DNA of 64,000 nucleotides from contig NZ_BQHW01000020.1 of the NCBI RefSeq assembly GCF_021602025.1, positions 57,069-121,068 of the forward strand. The letters are read 5' to 3'. Shown piece by piece: positions 42,712 through 51,566 of this stretch. The notes beneath the pieces were generated by a model. It was not told the DNA's origin, made no database searches, and was given only the letters and a program-made list of their open reading frames with translations. The stretch is from Pseudomonas ceruminis. Lineage in GTDB: Bacteria > Pseudomonadota > Gammaproteobacteria > Pseudomonadales > Pseudomonadaceae. The translations under genes were made by a program, and so were the position numbers. Position 1 is the first letter of the stretch. The number at the start of each line of letters is the position of its first letter.

Positions 42712-43422
42712 ATGCCCCTAAAATCAGGGATTTCACAACAAAAGACTTGCGCTGTGGATCAAGCCAAAAATGCAAAGATTTCTCGTGGGCTGCTGCTCCT
42801 GCGCCCTGGGAAGCTGTCCCGAGATGACTTCAAGCAACTGATCCTACATAAGGGTTGGCGCATGGCTGATGTGGCATGCCGTTGGTCAATTCGTCCAGAG
42901 CACATGAGCCGCATCGCTGCCGACGAGGACAGGGACTTCAAATGGGACGACCTGGCCCGGGCTTTACCAACGCTGAGCCCAAACGAACAGGCTGCGGTGA
43001 AAGCAGCTCGCATGGTGCTGGCGCCACCAGCCAAACGGCAGCGCAAGATCACTCAGGTGCAAGATGCACCGATCGAGGTGCCAGTAGCGGTCGCAAGCTC
43101 TGCAGCTGCTGATAAGCCCTTCACTTGGAATCATGATGACGACGAAGATGACGAAGAGTTCGCAGGGGTCGCCACAGACGGCTATCGCTGGAGGCGCTAC
43201 CTATCCCGCGGTGCCGAGCTGGTCGTCGACAGCGAGATCGACAACTTTGCGACGTTCGGGTCCATTCTGGTAGTGGTTGCAACACGGGAAGGTGTCGATT
43301 CGGCTGGAGGCGTACAGGAAGAGTACCAGTGCGAAGCACCATCAGGCTCGCAGCGATGGTTCGAGCCCGATGAGATTGACGACTGGCTTGTCTACAACGG
43401 CAAAACGCGAGACTTACGATGA
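42712..43422 (+). CDS. HTH protein coupled to tyrosine recombinase
   Basis: The call is 236 residues from ATG 42712, but the start is uncertain: no clear Shine-Dalgarno exists, and a GTG at 42754 or the ATG at 42862 are alternatives. A helix-turn-helix is visible (DDFKQLILHKGWRMADVACRWSIRPEHMSRIAADEDRDFKWDDLARALP). Then comes a basic linker, an acidic patch (HDDDEDDEEFAG) and a small beta-rich C-terminal domain ending WFEPDEIDDWLVYNGKTRDL. The stop overlaps the recombinase ATG (ATGA), so it may be an accessory or directionality factor of that enzyme. Family not recognised. Confidence 0.65.
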   Translation: MPLKSGISQQKTCAVDQAKNAKISRGLLLLRPGKLSRDDFKQLILHKGWRMADVACRWSIRPEHMSRIAADEDRDFKWDDLARALPTLSPNEQAAVKAARMVLAPPAKRQRKITQVQDAPIEVPVAVASSAAADKPFTWNHDDDEDDEEFAGVATDGYRWRRYLSRGAELVVDSEIDNFATFGSILVVVATREGVDSAGGVQEEYQCEAPSGSQRWFEPDEIDDWLVYNGKTRDLR

Positions 43423-44570
43423 ACACGAACACTCCAGCCATACACAGAATTCCGTACCTCCAGGCCAAGTCAGAAGTTGCGCTGCTTGATCGCGAGCCTG
43501 TCGACGTCATTGACCAGGTCGATGTGATCCAGGCAGATAACGACATCGAAGCAGCTTGGATGTGGCTCCATGCCAAAGGAACGAACCCTAAGACTAAACG
43601 GGTTATGCGGAAGGAAGTGGAGCGGTTCATCCTCTGGGCATTGCACACCCTGGGTAAACAGCTCTCCCAAATAACTGTGATGGACATCACCCAGTACATC
43701 GGCTTTATGGCTGACCCACAGCCGGCTGAGGTTTGGGTATCGCATACAAAGCACAAGCGCTCTCATCCAGACTGGAGACCGTTCGCTGGACCACTTAGCA
43801 AAGCGTCGCAGCAGTACGCCCTGATCCAGATCGGCAGCATGTACAAGTGGATGATCCAGGGTGGACGCCTTAAAGCGAACCCAGTGTCGCTCGTGGCCAA
43901 GCCCCAAGTCGACGTCGACTTGACGATCAAACGGCTGCTTCCCGAGGCAGCCATAGGCTTGGCATTTGAGGCTATCGCAGCTACAAAAAGCCCACTCAAA
44001 CGAGCTCGCGACCATTTCATGTTGAGCTTGTTCTACATGACCGGCGTGCGAACGTTCGAAGCGACCGGCGCTACCATGGGCAAAATCCGGCGATCAGCAA
44101 GCGGTACTCTGTGGTTGGAGGTGCTGGGCAAACGAAACAAGGTTAGAGATGTGCCGATATCCGAAGACCTCTATGAGGACTTGTTGCAGTATCGCCACGC
44201 GTTCGGGTTGTCACGTGAGGTGCCAGTGAAGGACACAACCCCCCTCCTCCTCGCCTCGAACTCAAAGCTCAAACGCGCGCATAACGACACCATTTTGAAA
44301 GCAGTCAAAGAGATCATGCATCGTGCTGCAGCCCTGGCAATAGAGCGCAGCCAGTTCGATTTGGCCGATCGACTTGAGGAGGCCTCAACGCACTGGCTCC
44401 GCCACTCGTGCTTCAGTCACCTTGCCAAAGCTACTGGTGACCTGGTGATGATCAAGGCTCTGGCTGGTCACAGCAAAATCGAAACCACCAGTCGTTACCT
44501 GCATACGGAGGACGACGCTTTGCATGCGGGTGTCGTTCAAACCCTAAGCACCCCTCGACTACACCGGTAA
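43419..44570 (+). CDS. Tyrosine recombinase (phage integrase family)
   Basis: This 383-residue protein has an N-terminal SAM-like core-binding domain (about 45-150) and a catalytic domain with Arg in TGVRTFEATGA (about 210), Lys in LGKRNKVRDVP, the HWLRHSCFSH box (about 326), LAGHSKIETT and the nucleophile Tyr in SRYLH (about 361). All five or six catalytic positions are present. On a plasmid such an enzyme resolves multimers or integrates the element. Its position next to the KfrA and parAB genes favours multimer resolution. The target site is not identified; the repeats at 42122-42187 are candidates. Confidence 0.92.
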   Translation: MNTNTPAIHRIPYLQAKSEVALLDREPVDVIDQVDVIQADNDIEAAWMWLHAKGTNPKTKRVMRKEVERFILWALHTLGKQLSQITVMDITQYIGFMADPQPAEVWVSHTKHKRSHPDWRPFAGPLSKASQQYALIQIGSMYKWMIQGGRLKANPVSLVAKPQVDVDLTIKRLLPEAAIGLAFEAIAATKSPLKRARDHFMLSLFYMTGVRTFEATGATMGKIRRSASGTLWLEVLGKRNKVRDVPISEDLYEDLLQYRHAFGLSREVPVKDTTPLLLASNSKLKRAHNDTILKAVKEIMHRAAALAIERSQFDLADRLEEASTHWLRHSCFSHLAKATGDLVMIKALAGHSKIETTSRYLHTEDDALHAGVVQTLSTPRLHR

Positions 44571-44952
44571 ATATCTCCAGGCCTCAGTGTTGTTGAATCA
44601 GTGACGGTGGCTGCCAAGGCCACCCTTCGCTGATGGCCCGGCTGCTGTGAGGGATGAAGCATCGTCCGACCATTTTCGACGAACAACTCTCATACCTGCA
44701 GTGTACGTCCTCCGCATAGAGCCCTCTCCGTTACGACGGACATCTGAGCGCCCTACCCTCGATATTTTTGTCGCTAAATCAGTTAATTACCCAAAATCAT
44801 CTGGTTGACAGCGTTTGAACCCAGACACTACCAGATGACAGATTTCAGTAAGTGTTCTATCTCTATCAGGTAGAAATGCGTTTTTTCTTGTCTGACCGTA
44901 TGGATTCGTATGAAAATGCGGCCATCCTACCTACCTGACCTCGGTAAACCAC
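44571..44952. promoter_or_regulatory. Upstream control region of parAB
   Basis: There is no ORF. A GGTGGC-TGCCAAG-GCCACC hairpin at about 44607-44627 may end the recombinase transcript. The last 150 bp are AT-richer and hold the parAB promoter; a CCTACCTACCTGACCTCGG stretch ends 15 nt before the parA ATG. No TTTCACNGTGAAA palindrome is present here. Confidence 0.5.
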
Positions 44953-46074
44953 ATGACTTCAGCTGCTGCGCCACTCGATCAGTACATCTTCACTGATTTC
45001 ACTCAGCTAACCTTCACCCCACAATTTGTGGCTGAACGCTTGATGATCAGCACGCAGACACTCAAAGCCATCGAGAAGGAACACGACCTCAACATCGCAC
45101 GTGTCGCACGCGGATCCGTAGAGGTCAGGAGCTACACGCTAGCTGACATGTTCCTGATTGCGTCGATTCGTCGTGCAAATGGGAACACTAAAGGGTTTTC
45201 GAGACCAATCACCTGCTCGACTTACGTCCAAAAAGGTGGGACCGCGAAAACTACCACCACTTGCAATATCGGCATCGAGTTCGCTTTGGCAGGTTTCAAG
45301 ACCCTGATCATTGACAACGATCCTCAAGCCGACGTGTCCAGCATGCTGGGCTATGACCCTGACCAGACTACCGAGGAGCTTGTAGAGCTTGGCCTTCCTG
45401 CTGACAGAGCAGTAGAGGGCCACCTCGGGAACCTGATCCGTCTCGGAAACTTCCCAGAAATGACCCTGGACCAAGTGATCAAAAAACCATTTGGCGAGCA
45501 CGGCCCCCACCTCATCCCAGCTTACGATTCCTTGGACGATATGGACGTTGTGCTCCGTAACGCCCAGGGTGCCGACTTCCGGTACTCACTGTTCATCGAA
45601 CGAGCTCGCAAAGGTCAGCTCCCTCACTGCGACTTATCAAGCTATGATGTGATCATCATGGATAACGCACCTTCTGGAACCATGCTATCCCGGAACAGCC
45701 TGGCCGCAGCTGATTTCCTGCTGTGCCCAATCCGTATGGACAAATTCTCCTTCCGTGCGCTATCTCGACTGGCCCACAAGATCAATGAAATGAGCACCGA
45801 TTTCGGTCGGGCTCCAGAGATCGTTGCAGTTCCCACCATGTACATGCGCAACCGCCCCCGCCTACAAGCGAACCTCGCTCGCTTGTCCAGTTTGTTCCCA
45901 GGGAAGGTTACGGAACAACCGCTCTTCCACTCCGAGGACTACTCGAAAAGCCTGGAAGACGGCGTACCTCTTTCCCTCTGGAAACAAGGTGGTGAGAACT
46001 CTTTGGTCGCGTTCCGCAATGTGTTCGAGGAAATGGTTGGCCGAATCAAAACAGTCCTGGAGAAGGGTAAATGA
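44953..46074 (+). CDS. parA: Partition ATPase ParA (type Ia)
   Basis: This 373-residue protein has an N-terminal HTH-like region (FVAERLMISTQTLKAIEKEHDL, about 22-45), which makes it the type Ia kind that also represses its own promoter. A deviant Walker A KGGTAKTTTT follows (about 94-103), then IIDNDPQADVSSMLGY and DVIIMDNAPSG. ParA binds the nucleoid in the ATP form and moves plasmids that carry ParB-centromere complexes. It overlaps parB by four bases (ATGA). Confidence 0.95.
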   Translation: MTSAAAPLDQYIFTDFTQLTFTPQFVAERLMISTQTLKAIEKEHDLNIARVARGSVEVRSYTLADMFLIASIRRANGNTKGFSRPITCSTYVQKGGTAKTTTTCNIGIEFALAGFKTLIIDNDPQADVSSMLGYDPDQTTEELVELGLPADRAVEGHLGNLIRLGNFPEMTLDQVIKKPFGEHGPHLIPAYDSLDDMDVVLRNAQGADFRYSLFIERARKGQLPHCDLSSYDVIIMDNAPSGTMLSRNSLAAADFLLCPIRMDKFSFRALSRLAHKINEMSTDFGRAPEIVAVPTMYMRNRPRLQANLARLSSLFPGKVTEQPLFHSEDYSKSLEDGVPLSLWKQGGENSLVAFRNVFEEMVGRIKTVLEKGK

Positions 46075-47108
46075 GGAGTTCTAGCCCGATCGGCAAGCCT
46101 ACTGTGATCGCGCCGGCGGAGGGTTCGTCTAGCATCCAGGGCGTACATGTTCCGAAGGTTATTCCGGAAGCTAACCTCCGGCCGATGAGCGAGGTGCTCA
46201 GTTCTTTGCACCTTGATGAAGAAAGGGACAGTTCAGCGGAGCCGCTGGAACGTGCACCGGTTTCTGATGCTGATCACGTTCACCAGCCGGGCTTGGATGA
46301 CATTTTCTTGAGCGGCGAGCGCTTGCCAGGCGAGGCAAAGTTCTTGCAATTGACGCTCATACGCCGCGGGAAGTATCAGCCACGCCGCAAATTTGACCCC
46401 GAGAAACTCGGCCTTCTCGCGAACACGATTGAAGATAAAGGCCTCAACAACGCGATTATCGTTCGCCCTCTTGCTGACGGTACTTACGAGCTTATTGCTG
46501 GTGAGCGCCGGTTCCTGGCTCATGAGCTGCTCCGAAAAGCCTACATCTACGCGCTCATCCGGAATCTGTCGGATGCGGAAGCGGCGATCTTGTCCGTTAC
46601 GGACAACGATGCCCGGGAAGACCTTACTGAATTCGAGCGTGGTGCAAGTTACAAGAAGCTTCTCGATGACAAGGTTGTACAGTCCCAGGCGGAGTTGTCC
46701 CGCCGTGTCGGTCGAAGCATGGCCACGATCAGCCGCTGCCTTGCTTATTTCAAGTTGCCTGAGGGTGTCATTTCACTGCTGGAAGAAGATCCTGACCTGA
46801 TTGGTAACAGGGTTGTCTCCGATATGGTTGCTTTGGCTGACAAGGGACATATTGAAACCGTTCTGGCCGCCGCAAACCGTATTAAAGAAGGTGCATCCCA
46901 GGACAGCGCAATCAACTGGGCCAAAGGTGAGATTCGGCGCAAGACATCACCTCAGGCCCCTGTTCCTCCGCGGCAAATCGATTACAAGGAACGCACCCAG
47001 CTGGATGCCCGTATCGATGGGCGCAAGTTGATTCTCACTCCTCCCAAAGGCATTGATCCCGCAGAGGTCCTCGCATACATCGAGGAGATGCTCAAAACGC
47101 GTAGTTAA
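46071..47108 (+). CDS. parB: Partition protein ParB
   Basis: This 345-residue protein has an N-terminal ParA-interaction part, then the ParB/Srx-type domain (RRGKYQPRRKF, IVRPLADGTYELIAGERRFLAHELL), then the HTH (QAELSRRVGRSMATISRCLAYFKLPE, about 205-230) and a C-terminal dimerisation domain. Box GERR matches the CTP-binding fold of ParB. It should bind the palindromes that begin 87 bp after its stop. Confidence 0.95.
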   Translation: MRSSSPIGKPTVIAPAEGSSSIQGVHVPKVIPEANLRPMSEVLSSLHLDEERDSSAEPLERAPVSDADHVHQPGLDDIFLSGERLPGEAKFLQLTLIRRGKYQPRRKFDPEKLGLLANTIEDKGLNNAIIVRPLADGTYELIAGERRFLAHELLRKAYIYALIRNLSDAEAAILSVTDNDAREDLTEFERGASYKKLLDDKVVQSQAELSRRVGRSMATISRCLAYFKLPEGVISLLEEDPDLIGNRVVSDMVALADKGHIETVLAAANRIKEGASQDSAINWAKGEIRRKTSPQAPVPPRQIDYKERTQLDARIDGRKLILTPPKGIDPAEVLAYIEEMLKTRS

Positions 47109-47116
47109 AATCCCTT

Positions 47117-47139
47117 CCGCCGCCGGTCCCTCCGGCGGC
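47117..47139 (+). terminator. GC-rich hairpin after parB
   Basis: CCGCCGCCGG-TCCCT-CCGGCGG is followed about 20 nt later by CCTTTTTT. It is the probable parAB terminator. Confidence 0.65.
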
Positions 47140-49328
47140 AAGGCGCCCTCGCCTTTCCTTTTTTAATCCACTGATATTGTTGAGTTTTTCGTAGTTTCAC
47201 TGTGAAAAGCTCGGTCTCGGATCACATCACTTCTTGTCCTCCTGGCTATTTTTCACAGTGAAAAATAACGCCCCCTCCTAGGCGTTTCACTGTGAAAAAC
47301 TAGCCCCTATTCCCATCTCAACTATGTAGCAGCTCCCTCCATCAGCGCTCACTACCAACTGCGCACTGTGCAGTGTTTACTATGCAGTGCACACCTCACA
47401 CTGCTCACTGCTCACTGCGCACCGCATAGCCAGCTCATTTGCTGGATGAATGAAGTCACGCCGTCATGCTTTTCACTGTGAAACGCTCTAGCAGCCCTTC
47501 TCCTAGCCAAACCATTTCACAGTTCGACGCGCTCCCGCCGATTGCTGTAATGCGGGTCGTTTCACAGTGAAAAGGTAATCGGCTTCCACCTGCTCTCTTC
47601 CTTCTCCGAGTCGTGCCCAGAAGTCTCGTTCTGCTCCTGCGATCCAGACATCACCGGCGCAGCTGGCAAGTTGCCGAGCACCGACCCATCCCCACTTTTC
47701 ACGGTGAAAAGTGCGCTCGGGCACTTGGACGGAACTCCTTACCAAGACGGGTGCTACCGGACATCTTCTAGGAGACTCAAGTTATGAGCAGCCGACTGCC
47801 GAGTTGAATAGCCAGCGTCCAGGAATGTGCATGTTGTGAATGCCCATAGATTTCCGCCTCCCTTTTCACGGTGAAAAGACTACGGGTTGCTGGTCTGGGG
47901 TAGTGCCTGCAGATCCAAAGGAAATGGACATGAGTGATCCGACTTTGCGCGCCTGGCTTCAATCTGGCATCGAGCTTTTCACGGTGAAAAGCCGCGGCCC
48001 CCTTCATATACGGACAGGTTCCGGGTTTCTATTTCACTGTGAAAAGCTTCACCTCGGTGAGGGAACTCATGGATTCAAAACGCAGCTCAGTACGTAAACA
48101 GGTATCGAACTGTCCTGGCTTAATCAGCTCCGTGGTGCAATTCGCGCCACTGGCGGCATTCCGACGTTTTCACAGTGAAAACCCGCGGGGTGGCACACCA
48201 TTACGAGCGGTTACCGCGAACTGCTCTCCACCATGCCCAACGGTCATAGGGGATGCGAGGATCGACAGGGTTAACGGCAGTGCATTAAATCCGTGCCGGC
48301 TGCTGGATCAAGCTGTGCGTTTCACAGTGAAAACACTCACAACCAAGAGCCCAGATAACGGGCCAGCTTGTTAAGAACCTGCTGCTTTTGGGTTCATACA
48401 GCGAGGGTCCCGAGTCGATGGTCATGCCATTGAGCTGTGCCCCGCTGCACGCGGTGACCACCGCCGTTGCCCGTAGCGTACTGCCCCAGGCAACGGCGGA
48501 AAGAGGCGGATCACCGGCTACCTTTGATACCGGGGCGGGTTCGGTTTGAATCAAGGCCGGCGACATGATGACGACTCTCCGGCCAGGACCAGGCGAAGCG
48601 GCTTTAAGGCACGGTCAGGGCTGTTTTCTCGCGCAGCGTTCTGCCTTCGTATTTCTCGCGGAAGCGGATCCGGCCGGCGGCGCAATTCGGGGCAGCACGT
48701 ACTCGACGAAATCATCGATGCCATGGGTATAAGTGAGTGGGCGCGATGTTGACGCTATCGGCGGGTTCCTCTTCGACCCAAGCCTCCATCTTGTCGCCCA
48801 CGTCCTGACCGGTGCTGACGATGGCCAGGTGCTCCTGGGCCTTCCAAGCGATGCGCTTGCACAGCTGAAGAATGCTCAGGCCTTTTCGCTGGGCGGTCTC
48901 GTAGTACATCTGCGCGGTGCTGCGCAGCCCGACGATCTCCAGGTTCGATTCCGGTACCGGGCCGTCAATCAACTCGCGTGGTCATTTCACTGTGAAACGT
49001 AGGGATGAAACGAGCTCATAAATTAGCCATTTCACAGTGAAAATCAGGCCCCCGGTCATCAAGGACTTTAGGTGAAGTGCATAGATGAACCGCCCAATTG
49101 TTCTCGCCTGCCCAACGTAACCAGTACATAGACGGTGCGTATGCTTGGCCTGGCATGGGGTCCTCCTTTGATTTGTAGAGTAGAGGGCGTGGGGCAAGCA
49201 GATCAATCTGTTACCATAGGATTCAATAAAAGTACGTTTACGTGTTATGCGTCGAATACAAAACCATGTGCTGCATAACAGCAGTGCAAGCTATGGCGCA
49301 TACGCCCCCAAAAGATCAGGAGAAACGC
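47140..49328. other. Non-coding region holding the palindrome array
   Basis: About 2.2 kb after parB without a convincing intact gene. Short frames cross the palindromes and lack ribosome binding sites. A run of short repeats (CACTGCTCACTGCTCACTG, 47398-47417) lies at 47360-47420. The only coding-like stretch is the minus-strand remnant at 48600-48972. The last 130 bp contain TACGTGTTATG (49229) and a CTGC-ATAACA-GCAG hairpin and form the promoter region of the gene at 49329. Confidence 0.6.
48600..48972 (-). pseudogene. Decayed coding remnant
   Basis: The minus strand has a protein-like stretch of 86 codons (MYYETAQRKGLSILQLC, KRIAWKAQEHLAIV, VGDKMEAWVEEEPAD) ending at a stop near 48712. 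Reading continues sensibly in another frame (DDFVEYVLPRIAP) and then in a third (RFREKYEGRTLREKTALTV) to a stop near 48600. This suggests a gene broken by two frameshifts. I do not recognise the parent. The stretch has no palindrome inside it, unlike its surroundings. Confidence 0.4.
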
Positions 49329-49796
49329 ATGTCTATTGCACTGGTATTGAGCGAAGGCTCCGGAACCATCTTCGAGAACAAGAACCGCACATCTGATGCA
49401 GCACCCGTGATGATCGGCTATATGGAGTTCCCGCTGAACAAGGAGCGCAGCCATAAGCTGAAGCTTGAGGTAGCGGTCTGGCTCAAGCAGAAGAACGGCT
49501 CGAACGAGAAGTTCTACTCACTGTCAGTAGGCGGGATCAATGCCAGCCTGTTCAAGGAAGCTGACAAGAAGGAAAAAGGTCCCGACTACGCGGGTAGCTT
49601 CGGCTTCAACCACGAAATGCGCATTGCAGGCTGGCGCAAAGACGGCGTGGATGGTGGTGCACCATTCATCAGCCTTTCGGTTACACCAAAGGTTAGACCG
49701 GTGAGCCAGCCGTCGCCAGCAGCTGACGCTGCTGCGCATGCAAACCCAGCTCAGGATGGTCTAGTGGATACAGGTGATCCTCGGTTCCAATTCTGA
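49329..49796 (+). CDS. Unknown 155-residue protein between centromere and origin
   Basis: It starts at ATG 49329, 6 nt after AGGAGA; an upstream in-frame start at 49242 would run through the leader. The protein is soluble and beta-rich (GYMEFPLNKERSHKLKLEVAVWLKQKNG, FYSLSVGGINASLF, PFISLSVTPKVRPV) with a disordered Ala/Pro tail. The pattern is reminiscent of small plasmid proteins of the DUF736 kind, but the match is not strong. Its position between the partition array and the origin suggests a DNA-related role. A strong terminator follows. Confidence 0.7.
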   Translation: MSIALVLSEGSGTIFENKNRTSDAAPVMIGYMEFPLNKERSHKLKLEVAVWLKQKNGSNEKFYSLSVGGINASLFKEADKKEKGPDYAGSFGFNHEMRIAGWRKDGVDGGAPFISLSVTPKVRPVSQPSPAADAAAHANPAQDGLVDTGDPRFQF

Positions 49797-49805
49797 TAAC
49801 CCCAG

Positions 49806-49830
49806 ACCCCGCTTAGCGGGGTTTTTTTTT
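49806..49830 (+). terminator. Terminator
   Basis: ACCCCGC-TTA-GCGGGGT is followed by nine T. Confidence 0.92.
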
Positions 49831-50532
49831 GCCTGTTCATTTCCGCAGGCAGCTTCGAAGTCGAATCACGAGGTACTGGCCCTTCATCTCAACGGCAATG
49901 GACCTCAGCTTACTACCCAGGCTTAACCGCTGTAGGAGGGTGACTTCCGCGAAGCGGTCGAAAGCTCAAACTCTGACTGCAATTGGGCCTTCACAGCGTC
50001 ATTGGCGCTCTCTGCCATATGTGACCAGGCCGCCCACAACATACGGCCCACATAATCATGCAGCCCTTCATTACTGGTCTTGGGTACCGTGTAGGCAGGC
50101 ACTGCCGGCGCGAGGCCAGTCAAGACTGCAACCGATCAAGACCAGGGCCATGCTGCCCATACCCATAGAGAGAGCGTGTTCTGCGCACCTGGTTACCGCC
50201 CGGGCTTTAGCTGCGTGCGGGCTCGCTCGGTCCGACTGCCATTTAGGAGGCCTTGCCAGGCCGAGCAGATACATTATTCCCGCCAATTAGGCCGGCAACA
50301 CGGCTGTTCCCGATAAGGCCACGGGCACTCTGGCAATGGTGTCCTATTCCCCCGTTATCGCCCATGCTCGTTCCATCAGACGCAGCATGAGCCTGACATC
50401 TTGTTTCGTAGCCTGGTCGACTCGATCGCCCCCCTTTTTCTCTCTGTCATGGCTCAAGTGACCCAGGGCTCTTGATCGAGGTGACCTGCTGGGACCGCCT
50501 GCAGTGTTTTCACGTGAAAACCTCATGCCGCC
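49831..50532. other. Region between terminator and origin
   Basis: There is no secure gene. A 66-codon minus-strand frame (49923-50123, TTG start, containing KTSNEGLHDYVGRMLWAAW) looks protein-like but has no good start. A second minus-strand frame (50071-50286) has a lipobox-like VLIGCS. They could be parts of one frameshifted lipoprotein gene. The centre-less palindrome TTTTCACGTGAAAA lies at 50507-50520. Confidence 0.4.
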
Positions 50533-51563
50533 AATTGTGCCATGGCTAGAGGTGGCGTCCTTCGTAGGCGCGGACCTCCCTGGACCTGGCTGTCTGATCA
50601 CAGGGCGAAACAGCGAAATGTGCCATCTCTAGAGGCACGACAGATCGAAATTGCCCAAATGTGCCATGGTTAGTGGGCAAAATTGGGAAGCCGTCCGAAA
50701 TGTGCCATCTCTAGATGAGGTAGGGGCAGTGGCCACCCAGCCAAATGTGCCACGCTTCGAGTGTCTCCCCATCAGTCTTATGCCACTTTTCACAGTGAAA
50801 ACTATATCAACGATGCCGATCGCGGGCTTCGTTCAACTAGTTCAAACAGGTTGAGTCATTATGCGTCGTGGCAATCCACTATTAGGGGGGGCTAAGGGGG
50901 GAGTCGCACCTCCCTAGAACATCAATTGTGCCATCGTCAGGGGGAGGAGGGGTTCTGTAGGTGTCTGATAAGGCTGAAGAAACGAAATGTGCCATTGTTA
51001 GAGCACTGCTAAAGCAATTTCGGCAGATCGCTGCGTTCGTGTGCCACGAATCGTGCTGAAGAGTGCCATCGTTAGGGAGGGTGCCGATGCGAAATCGATC
51101 ATCAGTAATGGCTGGAAAGCCCGTATTTACTGGGATTGGCCCAATTGTGCCATTGCTAGGAAGCCACAGGCCTACCAGTGGCACAATTCACGAGATCGCC
51201 TAGCGATGGCACAGTACGGGTCTAAAGGTGGCACATGTTTCTAAGGATGGCACCGGAGCCATCTACCGCCGGCACATTAGTCTCGGAGGATGGCACTGTT
51301 TCCCCTGGAGATGGCACAGAAAAATGGCTAGAGCCCTTGTGTATCAAGGGTTTGAGTGATTCACTAACAAAGCTTTAAAAAAGCAGTGAAAACAGAAACA
51401 AGCTGTTGTAGGTTTTTTGCTATCGCTTTTTTGAGTCAAAAGCGAAGGGCAAAAGCGGTACCTAGGGATGGCACAATTGGGCACTGACGTTGGAACCGTA
51501 TTTTCGTTGACCAGAAGTCATACGTTCGAGTAATGTGCCACCACAGTCACCGATGGCACAATT
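50533..51563. repeat. oriV: Replication origin with opposed iteron arrays
   Basis: 17-bp iterons with consensus WAWTGTGCCATNNNTAG lie in direct orientation starting at 50533, 50616, 50657, 50698, 50743 (weaker), 50924, 50985, 51059 (weaker) and 51143. Inverted copies lie at 51172, 51200, 51222, 51241, 51263 (weak), 51284, 51304, 51462 and 51547, with a further direct half-match at 51533. The arrays face each other near 51165. An AT-rich stretch with A and T tracts at about 51355-51440 is the likely melting region, and TGTGTATCA at 51338 is one mismatch from a DnaA box. The last iteron ends 4 bp before the repA ATG, so RepA should also regulate itself. Confidence 0.88.
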
Positions 51564-51566
51564 CAC

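Larger units (their letters stand above)
47195..50801. repeat. Dispersed TTTCACNGTGAAA palindrome array (candidate centromere)
   Basis: There are 14 perfect copies of TTTCAC-N-GTGAAA (N = A, T or G), starting at 47195, 47251, 47285, 47471, 47560, 47697, 47864, 47977, 48032, 48168, 48320, 48985, 49030 and 50788. A variant lacking the centre (TTTTCACGTGAAAA) lies at 50507 and a half-site near 47515. Most have one or two extra matching A/T at the ends. Eleven fall in the 1.1 kb directly after parB. The site size and place fit parS sites for ParB spreading. Irregular spacing (about 30-660 bp in the main cluster, farther for the last) rules out CRISPR. Binding by ParB is inference. Confidence 0.75.

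Noticed and set aside
47195-48332. Regular-looking repeats after parB as a CRISPR array
   Set aside because: The repeats are 13-bp palindromes with spacings from about 30 to 190 bp in the dense cluster and no cas genes are nearby; a partition or operator array fits better.
47777-48374. Short open frames (for example 47840-48097 and 48039-48374)
   Set aside because: They run through several palindromes, have no Shine-Dalgarno and encode no protein-like sequence.
50344-50601. 85-codon minus-strand frame near the origin
   Set aside because: It covers an iteron and the centre-less palindrome and has no credible start signal.
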